Below, one piece after another: positions 8,562 through 16,555 of a stretch of DNA of 64,000 nt. The notes beneath the pieces are model-generated. The model had not been told where the DNA came from. It did no database searches and was given only the letters and a program-made list of their open reading frames with translations. The position numbers and the translations under genes are program-made. Position 1 is the first letter of the stretch; every line of letters begins with the position of its first letter. The stretch covers positions 1,403,501 through 1,467,500 of the forward strand of contig NZ_CP046400.1 of the NCBI RefSeq assembly GCF_009762795.1, given 5' to 3'. This stretch comes from Pseudodesulfovibrio cashew. Its GTDB lineage: Bacteria > Desulfobacterota > Desulfovibrionia > Desulfovibrionales > Desulfovibrionaceae.

Positions 8562-10214
8562 CTATCCCAATCTTTTCTCCAGCAATCCGGAAGTGTCCCG
8601 GACGGCCAGCGCCTTTTTAAACAGTCGGATCTGGCCCTGCTTATCTGCCAGTTGGCGGGCCAGAGTCAGCTCCTGAAGGCCCGAGTCCAGCCGAAAGGAC
8701 TTGAGGTTCGCCAGGCCGATCTCGAAGGCCAGCCGCCAGTCCTCCCGCTCGTGCAGGGTGAGGACCGAGAGAAAGCCCACCCGAGCCTGTTCCAGCCCCA
8801 TGACCGGAAGGAGTAGGGTGTTGAGCAACCGGAGCGTCTCAAGGTGCTCCGGCCTGTCGCGCAGAATCGTCATTAAACATTCCCCAGCCGTTGCCGGGAG
8901 ATGAATCGTTGAATCAAAGGCGAACCCTGCCCTGATCAGCAAGTCCCGCCGTGCCAGGTCTTTGGCCCAGAGGGTGAGGAGCCCGGCCGGATCGCTCGCT
9001 TGTTCGATGCGTCCTCCCGTGGCCCGGACATGACGGAGTCTGAAGGCCCTGGCCGCGTCGAAGCCGTCCAGGCGCAGGGCGGCCAGGGACCCCGCGAGGT
9101 TCACCTCAGGGTCGTCCGGAAAGAGATTTCCCGCGAGAATGGCGTGCACGTTGGCCTGCAGGGGCCGGGTCATGCCCGCCTTGGCCTGAACTCGGAGGAC
9201 AGCGGCAAGGACCTCACCGGTCTGTTCCAGTCCGGCCAGCCGGTCCAGGACGGTGGGTGCATCCAAGGGGAGGAGGTCCGCCTCCCACATGGCGGCGACC
9301 GTCAGGCCGGTCCAGGTTTCGGCTTCTCTGGCGGTAGCCCGCCGAGTCGCTGCATCCCCGGCGTATTCCAGCAGAGTGCGCACCCGGTGTTCGGGCAGGT
9401 GCTCGGCCTGGAGGCGTTCCCTGGCGGCGCGCCCCATGGCCTGAACGAGTCGCTCATTGCCCAGATAGCGGGCGAGCTTCTCGTCCAACTCCACCACGTG
9501 GGCGTAGGTGTCCATTTCGCGGCCCGGTTCGAACAGGGCCGCCTGTTCGTCTCCCAGATCCTGGCTCACTACCAGGCAGCCGCAGGAGGCCGCTTCGAAC
9601 AAACGAAAATTGATCTCGCCGAAGATGGACTCGTTGGGGATGATCCGGGAGTCGGCGTACAGGGCCATCATCTCGCCATAGGACAGGGAGTGCTCCAGGG
9701 CGAGGCGGAAGCCGCGTGTCTTTTCCTTGAGGAAATCCACCATCCACTGCCGCGCCGGGCGCTGGCCGGAAATGCGTCCCACAAAGGCCATGTCGTATCG
9801 CCGCTCGGCCATGGGGGTCCACTCCTCCACACGGTGATACCAGGGGAGCCAGCGCACATCCTCTGCACCCTGCGCGGAGAGTCGGGGCATCCACCCTCGC
9901 TGGGTGGAGCAGGTCAGATCAAAGAGTCGGGCGTACCGCGCCTGCCAGTGGGCGTTGAGGTGCGGGTCGACGGCCCAGAATATCGTGGGGCAGTCCACTC
10001 GGTCCAGGCCTGTGACCAGAGAGCGGTTTCCCAGGGTTTCGGTCTGCACCACCAGGTCCGGTTCGAACTTGTTTTCATCAAGGGCTTGCCCCAGGTCGAA
10101 AAAGGGAGAGTCGCCGGTGCGCAGCGGGAGCACCTTGCAGCCGAGGTCCCGGAAGGCGTTGATCAGCACTTGCTGCGGCGGGTCGATGAGGCAGGCGCGT
10201 TTTATGTCGGGCAT
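8562..10214 (-). CDS. CgeB-like glycosyltransferase
   Basis: 550 residues. The N-terminal half has VDCPTIFWAVDPHLN and a GT-B-like core; the donor-side region has MAFVGRISGQRPAR, PNESIFGEINFRLFEAASCG and AALFEPGREMDTY, the pattern of CgeB/DUF3880-type glycosyltransferases where E-A-x-x-C/G contacts the nucleotide sugar. The last 250 residues are helical and TPR-like without recognised motifs. It is cytoplasmic, with no signal. In Desulfovibrio-type genomes related proteins are often near flagellin or surface glycan genes; a FlgM-like gene is divergent from it here. Acceptor and sugar are unknown. Confidence 0.75.
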   Translation of the reverse strand: MPDIKRACLIDPPQQVLINAFRDLGCKVLPLRTGDSPFFDLGQALDENKFEPDLVVQTETLGNRSLVTGLDRVDCPTIFWAVDPHLNAHWQARYARLFDLTCSTQRGWMPRLSAQGAEDVRWLPWYHRVEEWTPMAERRYDMAFVGRISGQRPARQWMVDFLKEKTRGFRLALEHSLSYGEMMALYADSRIIPNESIFGEINFRLFEAASCGCLVVSQDLGDEQAALFEPGREMDTYAHVVELDEKLARYLGNERLVQAMGRAARERLQAEHLPEHRVRTLLEYAGDAATRRATAREAETWTGLTVAAMWEADLLPLDAPTVLDRLAGLEQTGEVLAAVLRVQAKAGMTRPLQANVHAILAGNLFPDDPEVNLAGSLAALRLDGFDAARAFRLRHVRATGGRIEQASDPAGLLTLWAKDLARRDLLIRAGFAFDSTIHLPATAGECLMTILRDRPEHLETLRLLNTLLLPVMGLEQARVGFLSVLTLHEREDWRLAFEIGLANLKSFRLDSGLQELTLARQLADKQGQIRLFKKALAVRDTSGLLEKRLG

Positions 10215-10405
10215 GTCGTTCCATACCCTTTTTTGCCCGCGCTTGTCATTGGCGTTGTCGCTTATATGGCAGCGTGTCAGTGGTTGCCCAACAGTTTCAG
10301 GGGGTTGGGCTTCTTGTTTCTGGCGTTTTATAATGGATTGATTTGTAAGGAGAAAAAGAAATAAGGGCTTTTTCTGGCACCAACCCTAAGCCAACGCGGG
10401 AGGGT
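10215..10405. other. upstream part of a divergent intergenic region
   Basis: About 190 bases between the glycosyltransferase start and the structured leader of the FlgM-like gene. It is moderately AT-rich around 10330-10370, where promoters in either direction could lie; none stands out. Confidence 0.35.
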
Positions 10406-10591
10406 GTCCGATAAGAGGTTCAACCTCGGACGGAAGACCTTGCAATGATCACCCGTCCGTAGACCATTCCGGGTTGCGGGAGAAATCGCTTGCGGGACGC
10501 AGGCCAAGGCTGCCGTAACGGGATGAGGGGAGACATAAGGGAAGGATTGGGAGATCCTTCCCCCTGGCTTCAATAACCCAGGGAGGGGTTA
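10406..10591 (+). promoter_or_regulatory. structured 5' leader with sequestered ribosome site
   Basis: Several exclusive pairings are visible. GTCCGA (10406-10411) can pair with TCGGAC (10426-10431), enclosing AGGTT-C-AACCT, while CGGACGG (10427-10433) can instead pair with CCGTCCG (10453-10459). Near the gene, GAAGGA (10541-10546) pairs with TCCTTC (10555-10560), or 10557-10567 pairs with 10578-10588 and hides GGGAGGGG, the ribosome site of the next gene. Competing stems of this kind suggest translational control. No known riboswitch class was matched. Confidence 0.4.
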
Positions 10592-10819
10592 ATGAAGGGT
10601 TATGACGAGCGCCGCGCTTTTGGTGCGGCCGATATAGAGACCGAACGCGTCCTGGACGAGTTCGACGCCACCGAGTCGGAGCGGAGTCGCCGGGAAGAGG
10701 CGGCCGAGCGCAGGCGCAAGATCGCCCGGCTCAAGCAGGAGGTGCGATCCGGGGAGTACAAGGCCGATGTCCACGACATCGCCCGGCTACTGACCTCGGC
10801 AATGGACCCGACCCTGTAG
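10592..10819 (+). CDS. FlgM-like anti-sigma-28 factor
   Basis: 75 residues, charged and mostly helical. The C-terminal half IARLKQEVRSGEYKADVHD followed by IARLL fits the FlgM core (LK-x2-I-x-x-G-x-Y-x-V-D-x2-x-I-A-x-x-L), the part that wraps sigma-28. It is short for a FlgM and its N-terminal half is unrelated in sequence, as is usual. No flagellar structural genes are present in the window, so this is either a detached flgM or a paralogue. The start has a strong GGGAGGGG five bases upstream that can be folded away. Function is assigned by motif only. Confidence 0.6.
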   Translation: MKGYDERRAFGAADIETERVLDEFDATESERSRREEAAERRRKIARLKQEVRSGEYKADVHDIARLLTSAMDPTL

Positions 10820-10823
10820 GCGG

Positions 10824-10890
10824 CACGGACACAACGGCGCGAGGCCGGACCGGAGAAATTCCGGTCCGGCCTCGCGCCGTTGTGTCCGTG
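10824..10890. repeat. perfect 30-bp inverted repeat between convergent genes
   Basis: Bases 10824-10853 are the exact reverse complement of 10861-10890, separated by the AT-rich loop AGAAATT. It sits between the FlgM-like gene (ends 10819) and the end of the GGDEF gene (10897), so it can act as a terminator for both, yet there is no T tract on either side. The length is well above that of ordinary terminators. Confidence 0.9.
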
Positions 10891-10896
10891 GAGGGG

Positions 10897-13800
10897 TCAG
10901 CCCATGACCACGCGGTTGCGGCCCGTCTGCTTGGCCTCGTACAGGGCCACATCGGCCCGCTTGAGCAACTCGCCGATGGAGTGGGTGTCCTGAACCAGCA
11001 CCGAAACGCCGATGGAGACGGTGATGCGCAGGGTGGTGGCGCCTGCGTTGATTTCGGTTCGTTCGATGGAGAGGCGGAGCCGTTCGGCTACGTCCAGGGC
11101 CGCGTCGGCATCGGTTTCCGGCAGCAGCACACCGAACTCTTCGCCGCCGAGCCTGCCGAGGATGTCGGCGTTGCGCAGGGCGATGATGGAAATTTCAGAG
11201 AGGGAACGGAGCACCAGGTCGCCTACGTCGTGGCCGTGTTCGTCGTTGACGTCCTTGAAGTGGTCGATGTCGAGCATGAACATGGCCAGAGGGCGTCCGT
11301 AGCGGGCCGAACGGGCGAACTCCCGTTCGCACAGCTCCATGAAGCGGCGGCGGTTGTAGAGGCCGGTCAGGCTGTCCGTTGTGGCCAGTTCCCGAAGCTT
11401 GGCCTCGGTGGCCTTGCGCTCCGTGATGTCGCGGATGGTTGCCACGGCATACCATTCCCCGGCCAATTGAAAACCGGCGATGGAACGTTCCACCTCGAAC
11501 CGGGTGCCATCCTTGTGCATGGCCACCATCTCCGTGACCGCACCGACCGCCGGACCAACGCCGTCCCTGGCGAACCGCTGCATGCCCTGTTCGATAGGCC
11601 CTCTGTCTTCCGGGGGCACCACCAGCGAGTGGACGTCCTGCCCCAGGGCTTCGTTCTCGGTGTAACCGAACAGGGTCTCGGCGGCTCCGTTCCAGAAGGA
11701 AACGAGCCCCTGGGCATTGATCATGACGATGGCGTCGTAGGCGGATTCCGCCAAGGCACGGAGCTTGCGCTCACTGGCCTTGATCGCGATCTCGGATGCC
11801 TTGCGTTCCGTGATATCCATGGCCGCGCCACGGTATCCCTGAAAGACCTGATCGCGGTCAAAATAGGGGCTGCCGCTGATCTCCAGCCAGACGACGCGAC
11901 CATCTCCTGCGCGGGAGCGGACCTCCACATTGGAAAAGGGTTCCATGCGTCCGTACACCCCGTTTCGCCAATGGATGAAGTCCTCCACTTCTTCTTCTGG
12001 GAGCAGGGCGGCCATGGATTTGCCGAGCATCGCCTCGGCCTGGTACCCCACAGCCTGGATGTCACTGGTGACGAACGTCAGGATGCCCTCGGCGTCGGTC
12101 TCCCAGATGATTTCGCCCACGGCTTCGCTGACGTCCCTAAAGCGCTGCTCCGACTCCATCAGGGCGGCCTCTGCCCGGCGCTGTTCTGTGATGTCGCGGA
12201 TGAAGATGGCCAGCTGGTCCACCACCCCGTCCGGGGCCTTGACCGGATAAATGTTGACGAGCATCCACCTGTCCCCGAGCTTTTCCTCGAAGGTGTAAGG
12301 CTCTCCGGTTTCCCGGATCTGCTTGATCATCTCGCGGCTCTGTTCCGCCATGGTCGGCGAGATGAGTTCCAGGGCGTCCTGTCCGAGGAGTTCGTCCACG
12401 CTGCCGCCCAGCCGCTCGGCCCCCACCTTGTTGATGGCCCTGATGCTGCCGCTCAGCTCGATGAGCATGGCGCTTTCGGTGGGCGCATTGATCAGCGCCC
12501 GGCTGGTCTCCTCGCTTCGCCTCAGTTCCAGTTCCCGCTTTCTGCGCCGGGAGATGTCGCGCATGAAGCCCACCGCGTACCAATCGCCCTTGAACTTGAA
12601 GGAGGAGGCGGCCAGCTCCATGGGGATGCTTCTGCCGTCCTTGTGCAGAACGGTGACTTCCACGACCTTGTTCAGGATATCCCCTCTGCCGGTGGCCATG
12701 AAGCCGCGCATGCCGGATTCGGCACTTACCCGGTATTCCGGGGGAGTGAGCAGGTCGTGAAGCTTGTTGCCCATGGCTTCGCTCCGGGCGTAGCCGAGGA
12801 GACGTTCGGCGGCGGGATTCCAGTGGACGATGGCGCCCCGGCTGTCGACCATGGCGATGGCGTCCTGGGAGCTCTGGCTGATGGCCATGGTCCGTTCCTC
12901 GTTCTCGCGCAGACGGCTCATGACCTCTGCCCGGTGGGTCCGGTTGTCGGCAACCTGCCAGCATCCCATGCCGAGCAGGCCGAAGAGGAGGCAGCCCAGG
13001 GTGATGTACATGGCAGACCAGGTGATGCTGAGCTGTTCCGCCGGGACCCAGGTGAGAATTTTCCATCCCTTGAGATGAGGGCCTGCAGGCGCGGTGCTTT
13101 CCTGCAGGAGTTCTCCCGGCGAGACCTTGATGGTGTCGAAGGTGAACAATCCTTGCGGCGTGGCGAACTGGGCTTTGTGGTTTGTGGAGATGATGCTCCA
13201 CGCTTCGGGAAAGCGCAGGGGCATGGATGCCTTGCCTCTATCCTTGATGAGGTGGGTCCACTCCTCTTCCTCGGACGGACCTAGCATCCAGTTTCCTTCG
13301 CCGTTGCAGAAGAGGACCATGCCCTCGCCCGTTCCCGCGCGCAGTCGAATGTCGTTGAGCAGCATGCGGCCCTCGAAGTTGATCACCACGGCTCCGAGTC
13401 TGCTGCCTGCGTCGTCGAAAACCGGGCACCCTATCCTCAGGGTGGGCCGGTACGGTTTTTCCAGCTTGCCGTGCTCAACGTTCAGGTCGAACCGGGAGAT
13501 GTAGACCTCGTTCTTTCCGGCGGTCATGGTCTGCTGGAAATAGTAGCGTTCTTTCTTGTCCTGGAGCATCCCTCTGGGCGTGACGATGAGTCCTGCGTAG
13601 CTGCGGTCCACGCGGACAAGCTCCATGCCGGAAGCGTCCAGATATCGGATGCTGAAATAGAAATCCCTGCTGCGTCCGAAATCGACGAAGAAGTCCTCAA
13701 GGTCCCGCAGGACCGCCTGGTGGGCGTGGACCAGGTAGCGGGAGGTCAGGCGGGCCAGAAACCGGGCGTCCGAGGCGTGAGACAGCAGGTCTCGGGAGAT

Positions 13801-13953
13801 GGTCCTCGAGATCATGTCCACCTCTGCCTGCTGCCGTTCGGCCAGCAGATCGAAATGGGCCTGATTGCGGGAATGGAGAAACCATGCCCCCAGGAGGAGC
13901 AGGGCGACGGCCAATACGCCGAAAAGTTTTATGAATTCCTTGAAGGTCGCCAT
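10897..13953 (-). CDS. sensor diguanylate cyclase with four PAS domains
   Basis: 1018 residues. Membrane helix at 7-27, a large extracytoplasmic Cache-like sensor (about 30-315), a second helix (about 318-338), four PAS domains in series (about 355-850), each closing with a D-I-[ST]-x-R/E-x-K/R linker, and a C-terminal GGDEF domain. The catalytic signature is GGEEF and an inhibitory I-site RNAD stands five residues before it, so the enzyme should make cyclic-di-GMP from two GTP and be feedback inhibited. There is no EAL domain. A second GGDEF gene lies just upstream on the same strand. Confidence 0.93.
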   Translation of the reverse strand: MATFKEFIKLFGVLAVALLLLGAWFLHSRNQAHFDLLAERQQAEVDMISRTISRDLLSHASDARFLARLTSRYLVHAHQAVLRDLEDFFVDFGRSRDFYFSIRYLDASGMELVRVDRSYAGLIVTPRGMLQDKKERYYFQQTMTAGKNEVYISRFDLNVEHGKLEKPYRPTLRIGCPVFDDAGSRLGAVVINFEGRMLLNDIRLRAGTGEGMVLFCNGEGNWMLGPSEEEEWTHLIKDRGKASMPLRFPEAWSIISTNHKAQFATPQGLFTFDTIKVSPGELLQESTAPAGPHLKGWKILTWVPAEQLSITWSAMYITLGCLLFGLLGMGCWQVADNRTHRAEVMSRLRENEERTMAISQSSQDAIAMVDSRGAIVHWNPAAERLLGYARSEAMGNKLHDLLTPPEYRVSAESGMRGFMATGRGDILNKVVEVTVLHKDGRSIPMELAASSFKFKGDWYAVGFMRDISRRRKRELELRRSEETSRALINAPTESAMLIELSGSIRAINKVGAERLGGSVDELLGQDALELISPTMAEQSREMIKQIRETGEPYTFEEKLGDRWMLVNIYPVKAPDGVVDQLAIFIRDITEQRRAEAALMESEQRFRDVSEAVGEIIWETDAEGILTFVTSDIQAVGYQAEAMLGKSMAALLPEEEVEDFIHWRNGVYGRMEPFSNVEVRSRAGDGRVVWLEISGSPYFDRDQVFQGYRGAAMDITERKASEIAIKASERKLRALAESAYDAIVMINAQGLVSFWNGAAETLFGYTENEALGQDVHSLVVPPEDRGPIEQGMQRFARDGVGPAVGAVTEMVAMHKDGTRFEVERSIAGFQLAGEWYAVATIRDITERKATEAKLRELATTDSLTGLYNRRRFMELCEREFARSARYGRPLAMFMLDIDHFKDVNDEHGHDVGDLVLRSLSEISIIALRNADILGRLGGEEFGVLLPETDADAALDVAERLRLSIERTEINAGATTLRITVSIGVSVLVQDTHSIGELLKRADVALYEAKQTGRNRVVMG

Positions 13954-14060
13954 GTAATACCGGACCGCCGGTTATGAACGCACTGTTCTGGTTCTGGAAT
14001 TCGATAATACACAAAAACCAAGGCGCGAAAACCCCTTATCTGCGGTTAAGGAATGTTTTT

Positions 14061-14828
14061 TCAATCCCGGGCCACCACCACGCAGTTCCGGCCCTGGTGC
14101 TTGGCCCTGGTCAGGGCGGACTGCATCCGATGCAGGAAGGTCTCCATGTTGTCATCCTCCCGCCCCTGGACCACGCCCATGGAGAGACTCATGCGGATTT
14201 TGCCGCCGAACAGTTTGTGCCCCACCATCTGTCGGAGTTTTTCCGCGATGATGGCCGCCTTGTCGACGTCGGCGTGTGGCGCCAGGATGATGAATTTGCC
14301 CCCTCGCCAGCGGAATACGTAGTCGGTGTTGCGGAGCTTTGTTGAGACGAATCGGGCCATGTTGGCGAGCAGTTTGTCACCCGTGGCATAGCCGTGCTCT
14401 TCGTTGAGCGCCTTGAAGTTGTCCACATCGAACATGATCCCCGAGACGGGGTTGGCGTAGCGGCGCACGTTCTCCAGTTCCCGTTTGATCACGGATTCGA
14501 ACTTGTAGCGATTGTAGACCTTGGTCAGGCCGTCCAGAAAGGAAACCTGGTCGAGCTCCTGCTGCAGGGTCTCGACGGTGCGGCGCTCCTGACCGAGACG
14601 GGAGATGAGGCGGGAGAAGACGAGCACGGCCTGGGCGGCGAGCACCAGGAAGCCAGCCATCATGATCAGGTAGACCAACTTCATGACCGTGGCCGGGTCT
14701 TCCGGCGGGGTGACCACGAGGGTGTATATGACACCGAAATCCGCCAGCAGGATTCCGCCCAGGGCCACTGCGCTCAGGGCGTAGAAAATCGAGTACCGTT
14801 TCTTCATCTTGTTGCCGGATGTTTCCAT
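14061..14828 (-). CDS. membrane GGDEF protein with degenerate active site
   Basis: 255 residues: two transmembrane helices (about 12-38 and 51-74), a coiled coil and one GGDEF domain. The fold markers are normal (FLDGLTKVYNRYKFE; FDVDNFKALNEEHG; a closing SMGVV), but the signature reads R175-G-G-K-F179 where GGDEF is expected, preceded by FRW. The catalytic acidic residue is replaced and no I-site is clear, so cyclase activity is doubtful; it may bind GTP or c-di-GMP, or act as a scaffold. ATG 14828 has GGGGGA eight bases upstream. It follows the small exported protein gene by 32 bases, likely as one operon. Confidence 0.85.
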   Translation of the reverse strand: METSGNKMKKRYSIFYALSAVALGGILLADFGVIYTLVVTPPEDPATVMKLVYLIMMAGFLVLAAQAVLVFSRLISRLGQERRTVETLQQELDQVSFLDGLTKVYNRYKFESVIKRELENVRRYANPVSGIMFDVDNFKALNEEHGYATGDKLLANMARFVSTKLRNTDYVFRWRGGKFIILAPHADVDKAAIIAEKLRQMVGHKLFGGKIRMSLSMGVVQGREDDNMETFLHRMQSALTRAKHQGRNCVVVARD

Positions 14829-14860
14829 CTCCGCATCCCCCGCAGGGCCTCCGCCCGAAA

Positions 14861-15316
14861 TTATTCGATGCTGCCTTCGTAGGTGTAATAGAGCCCGCCG
14901 GAACCAGCGTCGTCGTCATAGTCGATTTCGATGGAGAACTCGGGCCACATCCAGCCGTAGCGGCTGCCCACGGTGCGTCCCGGGCCGTACATGGAGAGCA
15001 GCCGCTCCTTTATCAGGAAGTGATTGGCCCGCCCGGAGAAAGCCACGCCCACGCGGTAGAGCCTGTCCTTGCGGAAATAGTATGCCACGGACTGGATGGC
15101 CGCGTCACCGAAGGAAAGCGACTCTCCGTGGCGAAAATACGTGTTCTTGAATCCCGACTTTTTCACGGGCAGAAGTTCCGGAACGTCTTCCAGCGCGGTG
15201 CCCCAGGCAAGTCCGCGGAAAGAGGTGGGGGCCTTGCCCATGGCGTAGTCGCCGGCCACGGCGGTTCCGGCGACAAGAACGCCGAGGAGTGCCAATAGCA
15301 TGATATGTTTCGTCAT
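14861..15316 (-). CDS. small exported protein of unknown function
   Basis: 151 residues with a clear signal peptide (cleavage near VAG-DY). The mature part is rich in aromatic residues, with FRGLAWGTALEDVPELLPV, a motif seen in many short secreted delta-proteobacterial hypotheticals, and an acidic end (IEIDYDDDAGSGG). No known domain. It has a good ribosome site (AGAAGGA) and a candidate promoter at 15371-15398, and is probably co-transcribed with the degenerate GGDEF gene, to which it might supply a periplasmic input (inference). Confidence 0.7.
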   Translation of the reverse strand: MTKHIMLLALLGVLVAGTAVAGDYAMGKAPTSFRGLAWGTALEDVPELLPVKKSGFKNTYFRHGESLSFGDAAIQSVAYYFRKDRLYRVGVAFSGRANHFLIKERLLSMYGPGRTVGSRYGWMWPEFSIEIDYDDDAGSGGLYYTYEGSIE

Positions 15317-15370
15317 CGGTCCTTCTCTTCTGCTGGGGGGTGGCGGCCCGGTCTGCTCCAGACCTAGCGT

Positions 15371-15398
15371 ATTGTACGGAGTTGTCCTGTAAAATCAA
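15371..15398 (-). promoter_or_regulatory. sigma-70-like promoter for the exported protein and GGDEF operon
   Basis: Read on the minus strand: TTGATT (15398-15393), 16 bases, TACAAT (15376-15371). The -10 matches at five of six positions and the -35 at four. It lies about 55 bases before the start at 15316. Confidence 0.5.
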
Positions 15399-15464
15399 GG
15401 GCAGAGAGGTTGATTCCTCCGAATGGATTGTCAGCGACCATAAGCGTGTGCTACATCCGGACCC

Positions 15465-15902
15465 ATGAAGAAACACATTATTGCAACCGTCGTCCTGGTC
15501 TGTGCGCTCGCCGCCGGGCTTCTGCTGGCGGGCTGTCCCTCCGAGCCGTCCCCCGAGGCCCGCGAGAAACGGCTGGCGGCCATGGAGGCCGAACTGGCCG
15601 CCCTCAAGGACGAGGCCAAGGCGCGCGACGTGGAAATCAAGAAGGAATTGGGCCTGTTGCGGGAGAACCTGGATTCCATCCGGGATATCCTGTCCGTGGA
15701 GCAACAGCGGTCGGAACTCATGGACCAGAATCGGACCATGGGGCAGTCCCTGGACGAACTCAACGACAAGGCCAAGACCCTTGCCCGGGAGAGCATGGAT
15801 CGGCTCATGGAATTGACCAAGGAGCTCCTGGACAAGCTGGAAAAGAAAATGGACGAACAAACCACGAAACCCGCTCCCGCGCCCGAGGGCCGGGAGATAT
15901 GA
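15465..15902 (+). CDS. coiled-coil lipoprotein
   Basis: 145 residues with a lipoprotein signal and lipobox LLAGC. The mature protein is almost entirely a charged coiled coil (about 30-130), then a short Pro-rich tail. Coiled-coil lipoproteins of this size resemble Lpp- or YbgF-like envelope spacers, but no specific family is recognised. Its stop codon overlaps an upstream ATG of the following lipoprotein gene, so the pair is one operon. The ribosome site is weak. Confidence 0.7.
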   Translation: MKKHIIATVVLVCALAAGLLLAGCPSEPSPEAREKRLAAMEAELAALKDEAKARDVEIKKELGLLRENLDSIRDILSVEQQRSELMDQNRTMGQSLDELNDKAKTLARESMDRLMELTKELLDKLEKKMDEQTTKPAPAPEGREI

Positions 15903-15913
15903 CCGGAGTCCCA

Positions 15914-16468
15914 ATGCGCATTCGATATCTCCTCCCCGTTGCCCTCGTTCTCCTGGCCCTGGCATTCAGCGGTTGCCTGCGGGAAAACGCCATCAAGTTG
16001 AACTATGCCCTTGGGCCGACGCTCACCCCGTGCTCCGGCGAGGTCGTGATCTTCAAGTTTGCAGACAAGCGCAAGATGTCCCGCCTTGGCTCCGACAGCG
16101 ACGGCACGCCCATCACCGCGCTTTCCGATGTGGCCGACTGGGTGGGCTGGGCTCTCTTCGACGAGCTCCGGGCTGCCGGTTGCGAAGTCAAATACCGCAC
16201 CTCCACCGTGACGCCGGGTGAAACCCCGCTGGTCACCGGCGAGGTGCTCGAAGCCACCCTCAACCAGACCGGCACCACCACCTATGCCGGAAAGGTCGTG
16301 GTCCGGGTTACCGTGACCAAGCCGGGCCAGCCCGCGCACACCGAGAAATTCACCAGCGAGGTGGAAGACGTGGCCGTGCCGGGCTACGGCACCCCGTCCG
16401 ACATTATGGCCGAAGTCCTGCGCGGGCTCATGGCCGAGGCTGTTCCGACCATCTGCGCGAACCTGTAG
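15914..16468 (+). CDS. YajG-like lipoprotein
   Basis: 184 residues, lipoprotein signal ending in AFSGC. The mature part has a beta-rich pattern with VVIFKFADKRKMSRLGSDSD and, later, LFDELRAAGCEVKY, which resembles the YajG group of outer-membrane-type lipoproteins; the resemblance is by pattern only. ATG 15914 has GGAG five bases upstream. A second in-frame ATG at 15899 overlaps the previous stop codon but has poor spacing. A strong terminator follows. Confidence 0.65.
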   Translation: MRIRYLLPVALVLLALAFSGCLRENAIKLNYALGPTLTPCSGEVVIFKFADKRKMSRLGSDSDGTPITALSDVADWVGWALFDELRAAGCEVKYRTSTVTPGETPLVTGEVLEATLNQTGTTTYAGKVVVRVTVTKPGQPAHTEKFTSEVEDVAVPGYGTPSDIMAEVLRGLMAEAVPTICANL

Positions 16469-16489
16469 CGCCTTCGGAAACGAGAAAAA

Positions 16490-16523
16490 GGGCACGGTCA
16501 TTTCGACCGTGCCCTTTTTTTTT
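16490..16523 (+). terminator. bidirectional intrinsic terminator
   Basis: Perfect 10-bp stem (16490-16499 with 16505-16514), five-base loop ATTTC and nine T residues. A tract of A residues on the left arm also serves htpG, which converges on it. Confidence 0.92.
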
Positions 16524-16555
16524 CGGGATGTGAGCCCTGTTTGCCGGGCCTTGAT

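Noticed and set aside
10406-10591. c-di-GMP (GEMM) or other known riboswitch before the FlgM-like gene
   Set aside because: A GGGACGCA-like piece occurs at 10493, but the paired GGGCAAA half and the tetraloop-receptor layout are missing.
10882-13284. 800-codon plus-strand open frame antisense to the sensor cyclase
   Set aside because: Shadow of the real gene, with no ribosome site or recognisable domain.
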